Program-made: the position numbers and the translations under genes
The notes under the pieces: model-generated
What the model was told of the DNA's origin: nothing
What the model saw: the letters and a program-made list of their open reading frames with translations, nothing else
The model's database searches: none
Shown here: positions 1 through 9,323 of the stretch, piece after piece
Numbering within the stretch: position 1 is the stretch's first letter
Layout of the letters: each line of letters starts with the position of its first letter
Source of the DNA: Izhakiella capsodis
GTDB lineage: Bacteria > Pseudomonadota > Gammaproteobacteria > Enterobacterales > Enterobacteriaceae
Direction of reading: 5' to 3'
Length of the DNA stretch: 64,000 nt
NCBI RefSeq assembly: GCF_900115045.1
Contig: NZ_FOVC01000001.1
Location: 620,001 to 684,000, forward strand

Positions 1-1507
1 AAAAGTCACGACTGTAGGACAGTGTGAAGGTTAACAACCGGTCATATACGGTGCTGTAGGACAGGTTAGCAAGCGTATCCGAACCACCATCTTCGCTGTG
101 AAAATGCATCAACCCAACGCCCAACGTTCCGACGGCGTCCGGTAGCGTTTGTGAGTAAAATATCTGATCTGATGATATCGGGTCAGAATAGAACGCATCA
201 TAATCACTCAAATCCAGATAATGGTTACTGGACTGAACGTGACTGAATGTGATACTTGCCCGACGAAAAGACTGGGTATAACTGATGTACCCACTGGCGC
301 CTTTCTCGGCTTCGCGGGCCTCGCTGCCGCTGGCCATTATATCGAAACGCCCCCATCGGCCGGTATTGTATTGTATTCCGCCGCCCAACAATGCCATGCG
401 TCTCGCGGCTTCAGCGTGTGAGAGGGTGGTAACAGCGTCGGAGAGGCCATAGCGCCAGGTACCGCTGGCAGCGGCATTTTTATATTCATTGTCGGGAGTA
501 CCGTAATTATAACGTAGCAGCCCTAACGACATATTGAAATCACTTAATCCCGGCTTAAGCATATCCTGCTGGACATTATAAGGAATTGTGCTGGCAACCT
601 GCCTTCCATTTTGATCGGTCGTTACCACCGTCATGGTGCCATCGCCGTTGATAAAGGGAATATTGTTGATGACATAAGGGCCGGGACTGACTTTTGTTTG
701 ATCAGTTTTGGAGCCGTTCACATAAAAGTCCAGAGTCGAAGGGAGTGCCGCAGTACCGCTAAGTTTCAGCGTTGGATAGGTGACAATATCCGGTCTGAGA
801 CTAAAATCACGGCGAAACTGGATCCCCCCCATGTACACACCGCTAAAACCCCCACTGTTGTCCGTGGTGATATCACCCAGCAAAAGCTTGTCGGCTTTAC
901 GACGATTATTAATGACCAGAGTAGTATTCAGGCGCTGGGCTTGGGTAAAAACCTCGCCCTGATTACGTAGATAAGTATAATCGCCGGACAAGTCAAGGTA
1001 ACCAAAGTGGTTGTAATAAATACCGTCCAGCCAGCCAGACAGATAGGCGCTATGTGCGTATTTTTCGGCATAGATATTGTAATTCAGCAGGGCGCCTGGC
1101 GTCACATCATCGTTATAGAAGGCCGATGTCCAACGATCGGGGATGGTCACTTTCTGATCGGGTAACCAGTCTGCCGGAATGGTTATCAGGAGTTCATTTT
1201 TATCGGCATCATACTTTTCTTGTAAATGGGGAATTTCTGCCGGATTAAAAAAACCACCACGCCCGATCTTGACTGTTGCTGGTAAGTGAAGCATAGCCAG
1301 CAGATTTTCTGGTAAATAGATTTTGCCGTTTTTCACGGTTGCCTGGTAAGGTGCAGGAAATACATGGCCATTCTCAACCAGCGTAAGCAGATAGCGATTC
1401 GAACTCTGAGTGGTTTCAGGCTCGATAGTATTAATATAGGTTGCCGCATGACTCGCATAAATCGGACAAGAAAAGAGAAGAAAAGCTAATTTTTTTTGAT
1501 TCAACAT
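1..1507 (-). CDS. Fimbrial outer-membrane usher, Csu/archaic type (N-terminal part; runs off left edge)
   Basis: Reading the minus strand from an ATG at 1507 gives 502 codons with no stop up to the window edge, so the gene is cut at its 3' end. A short signal peptide precedes a mature start near the residues ATYINT. Then come the usher N-terminal domain and the start of the beta-barrel, with family-typical stretches such as LRPDIVTYPTLKLSG, YVINNIPFINGDG and IPYNVQQDMLKPGLSDF. The role is to translocate and polymerise pilus subunits across the outer membrane. It sits 9 bases downstream of the chaperone gene in the same direction, as in csuA/B-A-B-C-D-E operons; a tip adhesin (CsuE-like) would be expected beyond the left edge. 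Family assignment is strong; the pilus subtype is inferred from its neighbours. Confidence 0.9.
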   Translation of the reverse strand, partial: MLNQKKLAFLLFSCPIYASHAATYINTIEPETTQSSNRYLLTLVENGHVFPAPYQATVKNGKIYLPENLLAMLHLPATVKIGRGGFFNPAEIPHLQEKYDADKNELLITIPADWLPDQKVTIPDRWTSAFYNDDVTPGALLNYNIYAEKYAHSAYLSGWLDGIYYNHFGYLDLSGDYTYLRNQGEVFTQAQRLNTTLVINNRRKADKLLLGDITTDNSGGFSGVYMGGIQFRRDFSLRPDIVTYPTLKLSGTAALPSTLDFYVNGSKTDQTKVSPGPYVINNIPFINGDGTMTVVTTDQNGRQVASTIPYNVQQDMLKPGLSDFNMSLGLLRYNYGTPDNEYKNAAASGTWRYGLSDAVTTLSHAEAARRMALLGGGIQYNTGRWGRFDIMASGSEAREAEKGASGYISYTQSFRRASITFSHVQSSNHYLDLSDYDAFYSDPISSDQIFYSQTLPDAVGTLGVGLMHFHSEDGGSDTLANLSYSTVYDRLLTFTLSYSRDF

Positions 1508-1516
1508 GACCATCAA

Positions 1517-2269
1517 TCACTCTTTTCTAAAACTTTCTTCGCCAGACTGAGCTGGGTTAATGATTAACCCGGTCACTTTTTTTTGTGTTGGTCCGGGTAC
1601 AGATAAAGGCAGAGTGACATTCGCTCCTGATAGTACGTAAGTCACGGGTATATTTTTTTTAAAACAAATTTCAGCCCCACAACGCAAAGCGACCGATATA
1701 ATCTTCAGGTGAGTCTTACTGAAATTTTGAATTTGTAAATTTCCGCCTTTGACGGACCACTGAATATGATGTTTTTCACCTGGAAAACCATCGATATTAG
1801 GTAAGTCGTTTTTATTGATTCCTTTTTGATAAACAAAGAAGGGCAGCACGTACTGCATGCGTATATCAACTGCGCTATCATTCAATTTGAGCGGTTTCAA
1901 ATTGAGTTGGGGAAGCTGATCAATAACAATACGATAAGCGTCTTCATTTCTGCCGTTCGTATTTTCGCCATAAATGCGAAAAGGTAATTCCTGTCCAGGT
2001 CCAAGGTTCACAAATGTCGGTAATGAATAAATTGTGTTCTGATCGCTGTAGATATTTTGATTATTCTGTTGTTGCCATTTAAGTATGCGAACTTGCAGGC
2101 TTACGCTGTCCTTACCAACATTACGCAGCCAAACGGTGGGGATTGTGGTTTGCGTACTCCAGGAAACGGTGACTGGCCAGATTTCAAGATCAGCGCTCGC
2201 GAAACAACGACAGGAAATGAAAAGTAAACAACAAAGCTGAATCGCCTTAATTAAATATTTAGTCGACAT
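1517..2269 (-). CDS. Periplasmic pilus chaperone (PapD-like fold, CsuC type)
   Basis: The 250-residue product has a signal peptide of about 25 residues ending near CFASA and the two immunoglobulin-like domains of pilus chaperones. The first contains VWLRNVGKDSVSLQVRILKW and a segment with NEDAYRIVIDQLP, which fits the subunit-binding strand region. The second contains the LQIQNFSKTHLKI segment. Chaperones of this type hold pilus subunits folded in the periplasm by donor-strand complementation and pass them to the usher. The gene lies between the subunit genes and the usher, with 9-11 base gaps on either side, so it is almost certainly part of one transcript. The paired Cys in RCGAEICF near residue 195 could form a disulfide. 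Confidence 0.88.
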   Translation of the reverse strand: MSTKYLIKAIQLCCLLFISCRCFASADLEIWPVTVSWSTQTTIPTVWLRNVGKDSVSLQVRILKWQQQNNQNIYSDQNTIYSLPTFVNLGPGQELPFRIYGENTNGRNEDAYRIVIDQLPQLNLKPLKLNDSAVDIRMQYVLPFFVYQKGINKNDLPNIDGFPGEKHHIQWSVKGGNLQIQNFSKTHLKIISVALRCGAEICFKKNIPVTYVLSGANVTLPLSVPGPTQKKVTGLIINPAQSGEESFRKE

Positions 2270-2280
2270 TTTTAAAACTC

Positions 2281-2787
2281 TTAATAAGAAACAATAATGG
2301 TATCGGTATCAGAATAATTCCCAGGGTGTAATGATGTTTTAGGCTGAGGCACTTTTATCATCATATTGATTACTTCGGGTGACGCATTCGAAGTGAAAGG
2401 TATAGGATTGTTCCACAATATATTTTTCCCGGAATCCACATAATAAATTTGGTATGGGATCAGCACACCATTCTTATCGTTTAATGCCAGATTTCTGTCT
2501 CCGGATTTATCCGCATGTTCACCATCATCGATACTTATTTCGGCTGTCATTCCCGGGGTGCAAGATAGCTGAAATTGCCTAACTGTTGACACGCCATTTC
2601 CACCAGGCAACAGTTCCGGGAGTTGCACATGAATTGGTTTCGTGTAATTTTTGAAGATGCATCCATTGACGACAGTTGCCTTTACCATAAATGTTTTAGT
2701 TGTTGAATGAGCGTAGGCATAACATGTGGGTACGAGTGCGCTAAGAAGTGATACCACGACAGCGAACTTATCTATAGCTATCTTCAT
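2281..2787 (-). CDS. Spore-coat-U domain pilus subunit (minor pilin, CsuA/CsuB-like)
   Basis: The 168-residue protein has an N-terminal signal peptide (hydrophobic core FAVVVSLLSALVPTCYA). A single SCPU-type domain follows, with a Cys pair (VNGCIF and QLSCTPG) and the terminal beta-strand DTIIVSY that is characteristic of archaic-pilus subunits. It would be polymerised by the adjacent chaperone-usher pair. It follows the first subunit gene by 25 bases and precedes the chaperone by 11, consistent with an operon. Whether it corresponds to CsuA or CsuB cannot be decided from sequence. Confidence 0.82.
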   Translation of the reverse strand: MKIAIDKFAVVVSLLSALVPTCYAYAHSTTKTFMVKATVVNGCIFKNYTKPIHVQLPELLPGGNGVSTVRQFQLSCTPGMTAEISIDDGEHADKSGDRNLALNDKNGVLIPYQIYYVDSGKNILWNNPIPFTSNASPEVINMMIKVPQPKTSLHPGNYSDTDTIIVSY

Positions 2788-2812
2788 TTATTCTGTCGCT
2801 CTAATATTATTG

Positions 2813-3367
2813 CTACCAGCTTAAGGTGGCCTCAATCGTATCTTTGTACGCTCCGACGGCGGTTTTGGGTAGAATATTCGTCGTGGCGTAAATTTCATAA
2901 TCACCGTTGGCCGGTGGGCTAACAGGTTGATTTGGCGCGATGTTTCCTTCATCACCATTTGGACCTGCGGCTAGGGTATAGGATTGTTTGTCTCCCTTTG
3001 AATCTTCCATATAGCGGTTGTCTCCACTGCCATATTTTCCGCCATCAAGTTTCAGCGATGGTGTCGCGCTTGCAGTACATTGGATATCTATATCATTAGA
3101 AGCATGATCAGTACCAAGATCCATATTGTTGAAATTCAGGCTCGTCCATTCGCTATCATCTGCCAAATGTTGTTGATCGGATGATGACGAACTAATTGGC
3201 TGGACGATACAACCTGGGGTTATAGTCAAGTTGATATCAATTTTCCCTTTTACATTCGCAGAATTGTCTGCTATTGCAGTGGCAGGTGTCGCGCTAGCAA
3301 ACACTGGAACCAGCGTTAAGCCACCAATCAAAGGTAATACAAATTTTTTATAAGATAAGTATTTCAT
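2813..3367 (-). CDS. Major spore-coat-U pilus subunit (CsuA/B-like)
   Basis: This 184-residue protein is the first gene of the pilus operon. It has a signal peptide (LPLIGGLTLVPVFASA), then an SCPU domain with the Cys pair PGCIVQP and IQCTASA, and ends in the strand DTIEATLSW, as expected of a donor-strand-exchanged subunit. Being promoter-proximal, it is probably the major rod subunit. A serine-rich stretch (SSSSSD near residue 60) is inserted close to the first Cys. The upstream 830 bases are AT-rich and gene-free and must hold the operon promoter. Confidence 0.84.
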   Translation of the reverse strand: MKYLSYKKFVLPLIGGLTLVPVFASATPATAIADNSANVKGKIDINLTITPGCIVQPISSSSSDQQHLADDSEWTSLNFNNMDLGTDHASNDIDIQCTASATPSLKLDGGKYGSGDNRYMEDSKGDKQSYTLAAGPNGDEGNIAPNQPVSPPANGDYEIYATTNILPKTAVGAYKDTIEATLSW

Positions 3368-4194
3368 AACGTATTTTCCTTAAACATTCCTGACAATTGC
3401 TTAATATTCTTATCAAAAAAATAAAAAGAGTTAAATAATTTACAAATTGTAATTTAGCAATTTAATAAATGTACAACGTTTAACTTTTTGACTGCATAAA
3501 GGCAATGTGTACTTTATCTAATTTTAATTTTCTCCGTGACGTTATCAATAATGGCAATATTATCGTTTCATGCCATTTTTATCGTCAACCTCTATTTATT
3601 CACTACTTGTAAAGATATTGAAATACACTTTACTAAATTGATCGAATCAATCGATAATTATCATTGATTCGTTTGTAACCCACTGATTATTCAATTTGAT
3701 AATAGCCAATACTAGGCTATATATTAAATATTTCTTATATATTTGAACTGACTATCAGCTAAATCGCGTTGATTTTTGTCCCATCCGTTGATGTATCATT
3801 TAGTGATTGCATGGCTAACTATTTTAATTAAAATTAAATCATCTGATGAAGACTGGCTATCAATGTATCTCCAGCAGACTAAGTTTTTTCTGCTTAATAA
3901 TTCGAAACGAAGCGTGATCAGCGTTTCTTAAGCTGATAACAGTTATCATGGATGTTAATTTTCTATAAAATAAATATTAAATATTTTATTGAGTGATTCA
4001 CTTTAAGCGCTTAATTCCAGCAAAAATGCTGCAATGTGACACCCCTCGACAGATTATTTCAGTGGCTTTCAAATGTGATTTGTGTAGAACTCTTGCAAAT
4101 TTTTAACCCCTAATCCTGTTCTACAGGTAACTGACATTGGATTGACGGCGATCATGACGTAAGATTAGCCTCTTCATACCATAAGGAGTATGTA
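3368..4194. promoter_or_regulatory. AT-rich divergent intergenic region with a 9-bp-arm inverted repeat
   Basis: There is no convincing reading frame here. The stretch separates the minus-strand pilus operon from the plus-strand small membrane protein gene, so it should carry both promoters. At 3643-3671 a sequence with perfect 9-base arms (CGAATCAAT / ATTGATTCG) surrounds a GATAATTATC core, a plausible operator. No terminator-like hairpin was seen. Confidence 0.5.
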
Positions 4195-4461
4195 ATGAAG
4201 CCTCTGTTTCCGCTCTCGCGTCAGGCAAAAAAATTTGTTTTTGCGGTTGTTGTCCTGGCGATACTGGTCAGTGTAGTAATGGGAAAAGCTATAATAGGTG
4301 GTGTGATTGATGAGTACCATTTGCCATTCAGCCAGTGGCCAGTTCAGTTATATGTTACCGAAGTCTCAATGATTGTCTTGTACAGTCTGGTGTTTACCCT
4401 GATGCTCTCAGTACCGCTCTGGTACTTTTTTCTCGGCGAGAAAGAAAACCAGCAATCCTGA
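4195..4461 (+). CDS. Small two-helix inner membrane protein (possibly DUF2534)
   Basis: An 88-residue protein starts at an ATG preceded by AAGGAG (SD) at good spacing. It has two predicted transmembrane segments: FVFAVVVLAILVSVVMG, and VLYSLVFTLMLSVPLWYFF near the C-terminus. A short polar link between them contains GGVIDEYHLPFSQWP. From memory the overall shape and the linker motif resemble the DUF2534 family of enterobacterial small membrane proteins, but this is unverified. Function is unknown. It converges with the catalase gene, with a shared hairpin between them. Confidence 0.7.
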   Translation: MKPLFPLSRQAKKFVFAVVVLAILVSVVMGKAIIGGVIDEYHLPFSQWPVQLYVTEVSMIVLYSLVFTLMLSVPLWYFFLGEKENQQS

Positions 4462-4463
4462 TG

Positions 4464-4490
4464 AAAAAACGCCCCCTGGTTGGGGGCGCT
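4464..4490 (-). terminator. Rho-independent terminator of the catalase gene
   Basis: A perfect 7-bp stem CGCCCCC/GGGGGCG (4470-4488) is followed on the minus strand by six T residues, just downstream of the catalase stop. The same hairpin could act weakly on the plus strand for the small membrane protein gene. Confidence 0.85.
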
Positions 4491-4524
4491 GAAGACATTA
4501 ATATTGCAATTGGCTGAGACGTGA

Positions 4525-5994
4525 CTATTTGCCAGCCTGCCCGGCTTTAACTTTCTCCTCTATGCGCTGGCCGATGACAGCATCTATATGTCGCCAGTAT
4601 TCGAAAGCGCGTGATAGGACAGGTTCGCTGACACCTGCCAGCAGATGACCCGCTACATTACTTACCAGCCTGTCGCGAGCGGCCTGATCCATGACTTTAT
4701 TGATGAGTGCATTAGCCTGGCCATAATCGTCATCGTCTTTACGCAAGGTATAGGATGCGCGCACCATCTCACCACTGGCAGACCAGGCTGAATCAGTCGG
4801 GTAGCGTTCACCGTCAGCTTTGGGGCCGCCTTTTGAATTAGGGGCGTAAACCGGATCTGATACCTTATTGATGCGCATTGCGCCGTCTTTGCTGTAGCTG
4901 TTCACCGGGGAGTGTGGCGCATTGACCGGGATCTGTTTGTAGTTAACGCCAAGACGGGCACGATGTGCGTCAGCATAGGCGAAGATACGCCCTATCAGCA
5001 TTTTATCCGGACTCAGGCCGATGCCTGGCACCAAATTATTTGGTTCAAAAGCCGCCTGTTCGATTTCTGCGTGGTTATCGGCGGGATTGCGATCGAGTAC
5101 CAGCTTGCCCACCTTGATCAACGGATAGTCAGCGTGGGGCCAGACTTTCGTTAAATCAAAAGGGTTATAGCGATAAGACTCCGCCTCAGCGAACGGCATG
5201 ATCTGCATGAAAAGTGTCCAGCTGGGGAAGTTCCCCTGTTTTATCGCATCAAAAAGGTCGCGCGTGTGATAATCGCCGTCTATTCCGGCTAGTGCGTCAC
5301 CATCTTGCTGTGTCAGGCATTCCACACCCAAGTCGCTTTTAAAATGGTATTTCACCCAGAATTTCTCACCTTTGGCATTCACCCATAAATAGGTATGGCT
5401 GGAATAACCGTTCATTTTACGCCAGCTCTTAGGAATACCGCGATCTCCCATCAGCCAGGTGACCTGATGGGCCGACTCGGGCGACAACGTCCAAAAGTCC
5501 CACTGCATATCGTGGTCACGCAGATTATTATCGGCACGGCGTTTTTGCGATCGAATAAAGTGCTGAAATTTCATCGGGTCGCGGATAAAAAACATCGGGG
5601 TGTTATTCCCTACCATGTCGTAATTACCCTCACTGGTATAAAACTTGATAGCAAATCCACGTGGGTCACGCCAGGTATCGGGGCTGCCGCGCTCGCCAGC
5701 AACGGTAGAAAAACGCATTACGACATCGGTTTTTACGCCGGGCTGGAACAGTGCAGCTTTCGTGTATTTGCTGACGTCTTCGGTCACCTGAAAATAGCCG
5801 AATGCGCCGCTGCCTTTGGCGTGGGGCTGACGTTCAGGAATGCGCTCACGATTAAAGTTGGCCATTTGTTCGATCAGGTAATGATCATGCAACAGAATCG
5901 GCCCGTCCGGGCCAATGGTGAGCGAGTTATCGTCGCTGGCTACCGGAATGCCAGCATCCGTGGTTGTTGGGTTGGTTTTATCATTTCTCATCAT
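4525..5994 (-). CDS. katA: Monofunctional haem catalase (small subunit, cytosolic)
   Basis: This enzyme converts hydrogen peroxide to water and oxygen. The 489-residue length fits small-subunit (clade 3) catalases. The distal His is in RIPERQPHAKGSGAFG (His58), the distal Asn in GNYDMVGNNTPMF (about residue 130) and the proximal haem-ligand Tyr in RIFAYADAHRARLG (Tyr340). There is no signal peptide, so it should be cytosolic, unlike the second catalase at 59116. The ATG at 5994 is chosen because GGAG lies 5 bases upstream; an open extension to a GTG at 6045 has no ribosome site and would add a poorly conserved leader. A strong terminator follows the stop. The symbol is by family; paralogue naming differs between genera. 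Confidence 0.93.
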   Translation of the reverse strand: MMRNDKTNPTTTDAGIPVASDDNSLTIGPDGPILLHDHYLIEQMANFNRERIPERQPHAKGSGAFGYFQVTEDVSKYTKAALFQPGVKTDVVMRFSTVAGERGSPDTWRDPRGFAIKFYTSEGNYDMVGNNTPMFFIRDPMKFQHFIRSQKRRADNNLRDHDMQWDFWTLSPESAHQVTWLMGDRGIPKSWRKMNGYSSHTYLWVNAKGEKFWVKYHFKSDLGVECLTQQDGDALAGIDGDYHTRDLFDAIKQGNFPSWTLFMQIMPFAEAESYRYNPFDLTKVWPHADYPLIKVGKLVLDRNPADNHAEIEQAAFEPNNLVPGIGLSPDKMLIGRIFAYADAHRARLGVNYKQIPVNAPHSPVNSYSKDGAMRINKVSDPVYAPNSKGGPKADGERYPTDSAWSASGEMVRASYTLRKDDDDYGQANALINKVMDQAARDRLVSNVAGHLLAGVSEPVLSRAFEYWRHIDAVIGQRIEEKVKAGQAGK

Positions 5995-6208
5995 TGCATC
6001 TCCAGCATCATTATAATAACTCCGTTTTCTAGCGTAGTTCAGCACAACAGACTCTGCTGAGAGTTTCCCCTCAATTATGTAAGGTTAAATTACTGCGTAA
6101 GGTATTAATTCACATTAATAGCGCTTTCAATGTCGTCAGGAGGATTGACGATGGTATGTTGAGAGCGACATACTCAAACGCAGAAACAGGTCCGGATCAG
6201 GTAACATT

Positions 6209-6712
6209 ATGAATGATTTTCAGTCGCTATTGGCGGCAGGACGTGATTATAAAAATTATGCGCAGGATGGCTCAGTGCAGGAGATTAACGCCACCCACCT
6301 TTATGAACAAAAGCTGAATGCCGACTCGCTATCGTTTTCTTTACAGCAAAGGCTGGCCTCGGTTAAGGGACATTACAGTCTCTTAGTTGCTGCGGAAATG
6401 TGGTGCCCGGACTGTCAGCGTAACCTCAGCGCGATGAATTTGCTGTGTCAGATGCAGCCGCGAATTGATATGAGAATTATCAGTAAAGCGCGAGCAGAAA
6501 GGGCGTTGAAAGCGCTTATGGGCGTTGAGCGCATAGCCATTCCCTGCGTAGCGGTACTTGATGCGCAGCAGCATCTAATAGGTCAGTTTATCGAGCAGCC
6601 GCAAAATGTCATCAATGGTGATGAAGCGACGCGTGAGGCTTATGAGCGCGGTGAATTGCTGTCAGATACCATTAACGAACTGCTACACATTATTATGTTT
6701 GCCGAACGTTAA
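6209..6712 (+). CDS. Thioredoxin-like protein with WCPDC active site
   Basis: The 167-residue protein has a thioredoxin-fold active site EMWCPDCQRN around residue 65. A later conserved segment, VERIAIPCVAVLDAQQHLIGQFIEQP, carries the cis-Pro of the fold (IPC). There is no signal peptide, so it should act in the cytoplasm as a reductase or redox-sensitive partner. Proteins of this type are annotated only as thioredoxin family; the physiological substrate is unknown. It is transcribed away from the catalase gene with about 200 bases between them, so an oxidative-stress link is possible but unproven. It converges with citB. Confidence 0.8.
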   Translation: MNDFQSLLAAGRDYKNYAQDGSVQEINATHLYEQKLNADSLSFSLQQRLASVKGHYSLLVAAEMWCPDCQRNLSAMNLLCQMQPRIDMRIISKARAERALKALMGVERIAIPCVAVLDAQQHLIGQFIEQPQNVINGDEATREAYERGELLSDTINELLHIIMFAER

Positions 6713-6741
6713 CGCTATCGGGCTGCTGCTGTGTATGCCGC

Positions 6742-7431
6742 TCAACTCAACCAGCGATAAACACGCCGTGGTTGACCTACTTTGCCGTACTGTTTTTCAG
6801 CGGATAACAACTTGTTATCAACCGCATATTCAAGATAGCGCCTGATAGTGGTTTTGCTTAAGCCGCTTACCTGCATAATTTCATCAATAGAGTAGGTTTC
6901 TTCTGGCGACTGCTGGAAGGGGGCGATCACGCGCTGCAGTGTATTTTCTTCAATGCCCTTATTTTCCCTGTCGCCCTGAAAGTTACTGTATTGCAGAGAG
7001 TAAAGGGTATCGACACACTGCTGATCGACCACTTTCCATAGCCGCTGCTGTCCATAAAACTGTATAAACCGTTTAAACGTATGGTTTAGTCGTTTCCAGG
7101 ATATTGGTTTGAGAATGTAATCGAACGCACCGCCCTGAATGGCCTGACTGCAAGTATCCATATCCGTAGCGGCAGTAATGAAAATAACGGAGCAGTTATA
7201 ACGCTTAAATTCAGGCTGACTCAACAGAGTAATGCCCTGGCCATCGGGCAAATAGTTATCCAGCAGGATCAACGTAGGTTTATGAGCAGCGATCATTTCG
7301 TTGGCCTGCTTAAGCGACGAAGCGCAGCCAACCAGACGCATCGTGGGGGTGCTGCGGATCAGCTCTTCGTAAAGCCGTTGAAGGTTGCTTTCATCTTCAA
7401 CAATCAGTACATCGATAACTTCAGACTGCAT
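6742..7431 (-). CDS. citB: Response regulator CitB/DpiA of the citrate two-component system
   Basis: The 229-residue protein has an N-terminal receiver domain: acidic pocket in VEDES, phospho-acceptor Asp in LILLDNYLPDGQG near residue 57, and a switch Lys in YILKPISW. The C-terminal winged-helix domain includes SIDEIMQVSGLSKTTIRRYLEYA. This architecture is that of the CitB/DcuR family. It overlaps the 3' end of the sensor gene by 11 bases, so the pair is translationally coupled. Its expected target is the citS-citG operon starting 1.9 kb away, activated when citrate is present. The choice of citB over dpiA follows the adjacent citrate-lyase operon. Confidence 0.92.
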   Translation of the reverse strand: MQSEVIDVLIVEDESNLQRLYEELIRSTPTMRLVGCASSLKQANEMIAAHKPTLILLDNYLPDGQGITLLSQPEFKRYNCSVIFITAATDMDTCSQAIQGGAFDYILKPISWKRLNHTFKRFIQFYGQQRLWKVVDQQCVDTLYSLQYSNFQGDRENKGIEENTLQRVIAPFQQSPEETYSIDEIMQVSGLSKTTIRRYLEYAVDNKLLSAEKQYGKVGQPRRVYRWLS

Positions 7432-9040
7432 TACATTTCTCCTCGCTTAATCCTACCGTACTGGCCGGAATGTAAAGCGAAAAAATGGTGCCATTCGGCA
7501 CGTTATCAGTAACTTCAATCACACCGCCCACACGTTTTATATAAGTACTGATCAGGTGCAAACCCAAACCGTGGTCACCTTCGGTTTTGCTGGTAATACC
7601 CGGTTCGAACAGGGTACTTTTCAGCGAATCGGCAATGCCAATGCCCTGATCGGCCACTTCGATTAAAATTTCCTCTGCATTTTGTCTGATGAGAATTTCA
7701 ATCGGCATTTGCGGGGAGGGGGCTCGCAGTGTCGCCTCGATCGCATTATCCAGCACGTTGCCAATGACAGAAATAAATTCAGAATCAGACAGCGATTCAG
7801 GCATGGTTTTTAACCAACAGCCGGCATCAAATAACAATATGATCCCCTTTTCACATGCGCGTGAGTATTTCCCTAACAGCAGGCCGCAAATCAACGGTGA
7901 ACAAAATCGTGTGGAAATGAAGTCGAGTACCTGCTGTGTGTGCTGTGATTGCGCTTGAATAAAGCTTAGCGCTTCATCAACGTGTCCTAAACTCAGTAAT
8001 CCGGTCAGTGTTGACAGCTGATTGCGATATTCATGACGAACGATACGCAGATCGTTGATATGACTTTTTACCTGACTGAGCTGATCGTTAAGCGAGCTAA
8101 TATCATTGCTGTCTCGAAAGCTGATTACCCATCCCTGAAGCTTATTTTCCAGCATAATCCGCACACGATTAGCGATGACCGTAAGCTTATTAAATACCGC
8201 CACCTCATCATGGGTATCCTGATTTAACATGACCTGCGGCTCAAAAAAAGTGATGGGGTGAATCACTGAGGTTATCGGCTTGCCACGCAACAAGCGATTT
8301 TTTTGGGGCAGATTCAACCAGACTTTAGCCGCACGGTTGATAAGCTGGATGCGTCCACAATCATCAATCACAATGACGCCTTCATACATAGCTTCCATCA
8401 TCGCTTTTTGCTGCCTGACCAGTACGCCAATTTCACGAGGTTCAAGGAAAAAAATTTGCTTTTTAATGTGGCGGGTGAAACACCAGCTGAACAGATACAG
8501 GCAGCAAAGCAGTAACAACAGTGAGAGCGAAATGTGAACAATATTCTGTGCCGAGGCATCATTAAGGTAGCTTTTCAGATAGCCAACAGAGACGATGCCA
8601 ATAACTCGCCCCTGGTAGAGTACGGGGACTTTGCTGCGGAGTGACATGCCAAGTGTGCCGTGGCGTACCGTAGTGATCTGATAGCCTTCCAGCACGCGGG
8701 CATTATCGTTTCCTACCAGGGGCGTGCCAATCAGCTTTTCATCACGCGAATGATAAAGGTGCTTGGCATGTGCGTCGCCAACGACAATGAAACTGGCATC
8801 ACTGCTGGCAGCGAGGGGTGAGAGCAGACGTTTTATTGCAGTAGTATCGCGGTTCAAGATATCTCGTTTTAATGCAGAGAGTTGCGCTATGTATTCTGCC
8901 TCTTTGTGCGTTCGGATTGCTGTATCTTTGTAAAGTTTGTCATTTAATCTGGTGTATTGCCAGACACCCTGCGTGATGAAAATGGCGGTATTGAATATAG
9001 CCAGATAAAGGAAGAGTTTAGTCTGAAATCTTAGCTTCAT
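7421..9040 (-). CDS. citA: Citrate sensor histidine kinase CitA/DpiB
   Basis: The 539-residue membrane kinase has one transmembrane helix near residues 9-27 and a periplasmic PAS-type citrate-binding domain (about 40-175, with YHSRDEKLIGTP and GMSLRSKVPV). A second membrane helix (ISLSLLLLLCCLYLFSW) is followed by a cytoplasmic PAS domain. The kinase core carries the phospho-acceptor His in RIVRHEYRNQLSTL, the N-box VLDNAIEA and the G-box DHGLGLHLI. This is the standard layout of CitA/DcuS-type carboxylate sensors. It is divergent from citS, with which it shares a 283-base AT-rich control region, and it overlaps citB. Confidence 0.93.
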   Translation of the reverse strand: MKLRFQTKLFLYLAIFNTAIFITQGVWQYTRLNDKLYKDTAIRTHKEAEYIAQLSALKRDILNRDTTAIKRLLSPLAASSDASFIVVGDAHAKHLYHSRDEKLIGTPLVGNDNARVLEGYQITTVRHGTLGMSLRSKVPVLYQGRVIGIVSVGYLKSYLNDASAQNIVHISLSLLLLLCCLYLFSWCFTRHIKKQIFFLEPREIGVLVRQQKAMMEAMYEGVIVIDDCGRIQLINRAAKVWLNLPQKNRLLRGKPITSVIHPITFFEPQVMLNQDTHDEVAVFNKLTVIANRVRIMLENKLQGWVISFRDSNDISSLNDQLSQVKSHINDLRIVRHEYRNQLSTLTGLLSLGHVDEALSFIQAQSQHTQQVLDFISTRFCSPLICGLLLGKYSRACEKGIILLFDAGCWLKTMPESLSDSEFISVIGNVLDNAIEATLRAPSPQMPIEILIRQNAEEILIEVADQGIGIADSLKSTLFEPGITSKTEGDHGLGLHLISTYIKRVGGVIEVTDNVPNGTIFSLYIPASTVGLSEEKCNAV

Positions 9041-9323
9041 TATTGTTTTTATTGAGTTGAATTCAATTTCTTAAGCGAATTTTACCTTAAAAAAAAATAA
9101 AAAAATATTAATTAAATTAATTATATTCCGATTCCTTATGGTAGGATAAACCTTAGCGTAGTCTTTAATGGTATGTTAATGGTTTTTTACAGAATAAAAA
9201 TAAAGTCTTTAAAAACCATTATGTTCTTAAAAACCTCGTTTTATTTATGACCTGAATCAATCTAAATAAATCGTTATTTTCCTATTTTGATTTCTTTGAG
9301 ATTTCATTCCAGGGAAAAAGTAA
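9041..9323. promoter_or_regulatory. Divergent citA/citS control region
   Basis: This AT-rich stretch lies between the sensor gene and citS. It contains repeated TTAATGGT-like and TTTAAAAACC/TTAAAAACC words (about 9165-9240). Repeats of this kind are plausible CitB sites, since CitB-type regulators bind AT-rich DNA between divergent cit transcripts. The exact promoter elements are not resolved. Confidence 0.5.

Noticed and set aside
3643..3671. FNR site at the inverted repeat before the pilus operon
   Set aside because: The nearby TTGATCGAATCAA has only 3 bases between half-sites, not the 4 required, so FNR binding is unlikely.
5395..6060. 221-codon frame on the plus strand
   Set aside because: It lies opposite the well-supported catalase gene, has no recognised motif and is a mirror of its codon pattern.
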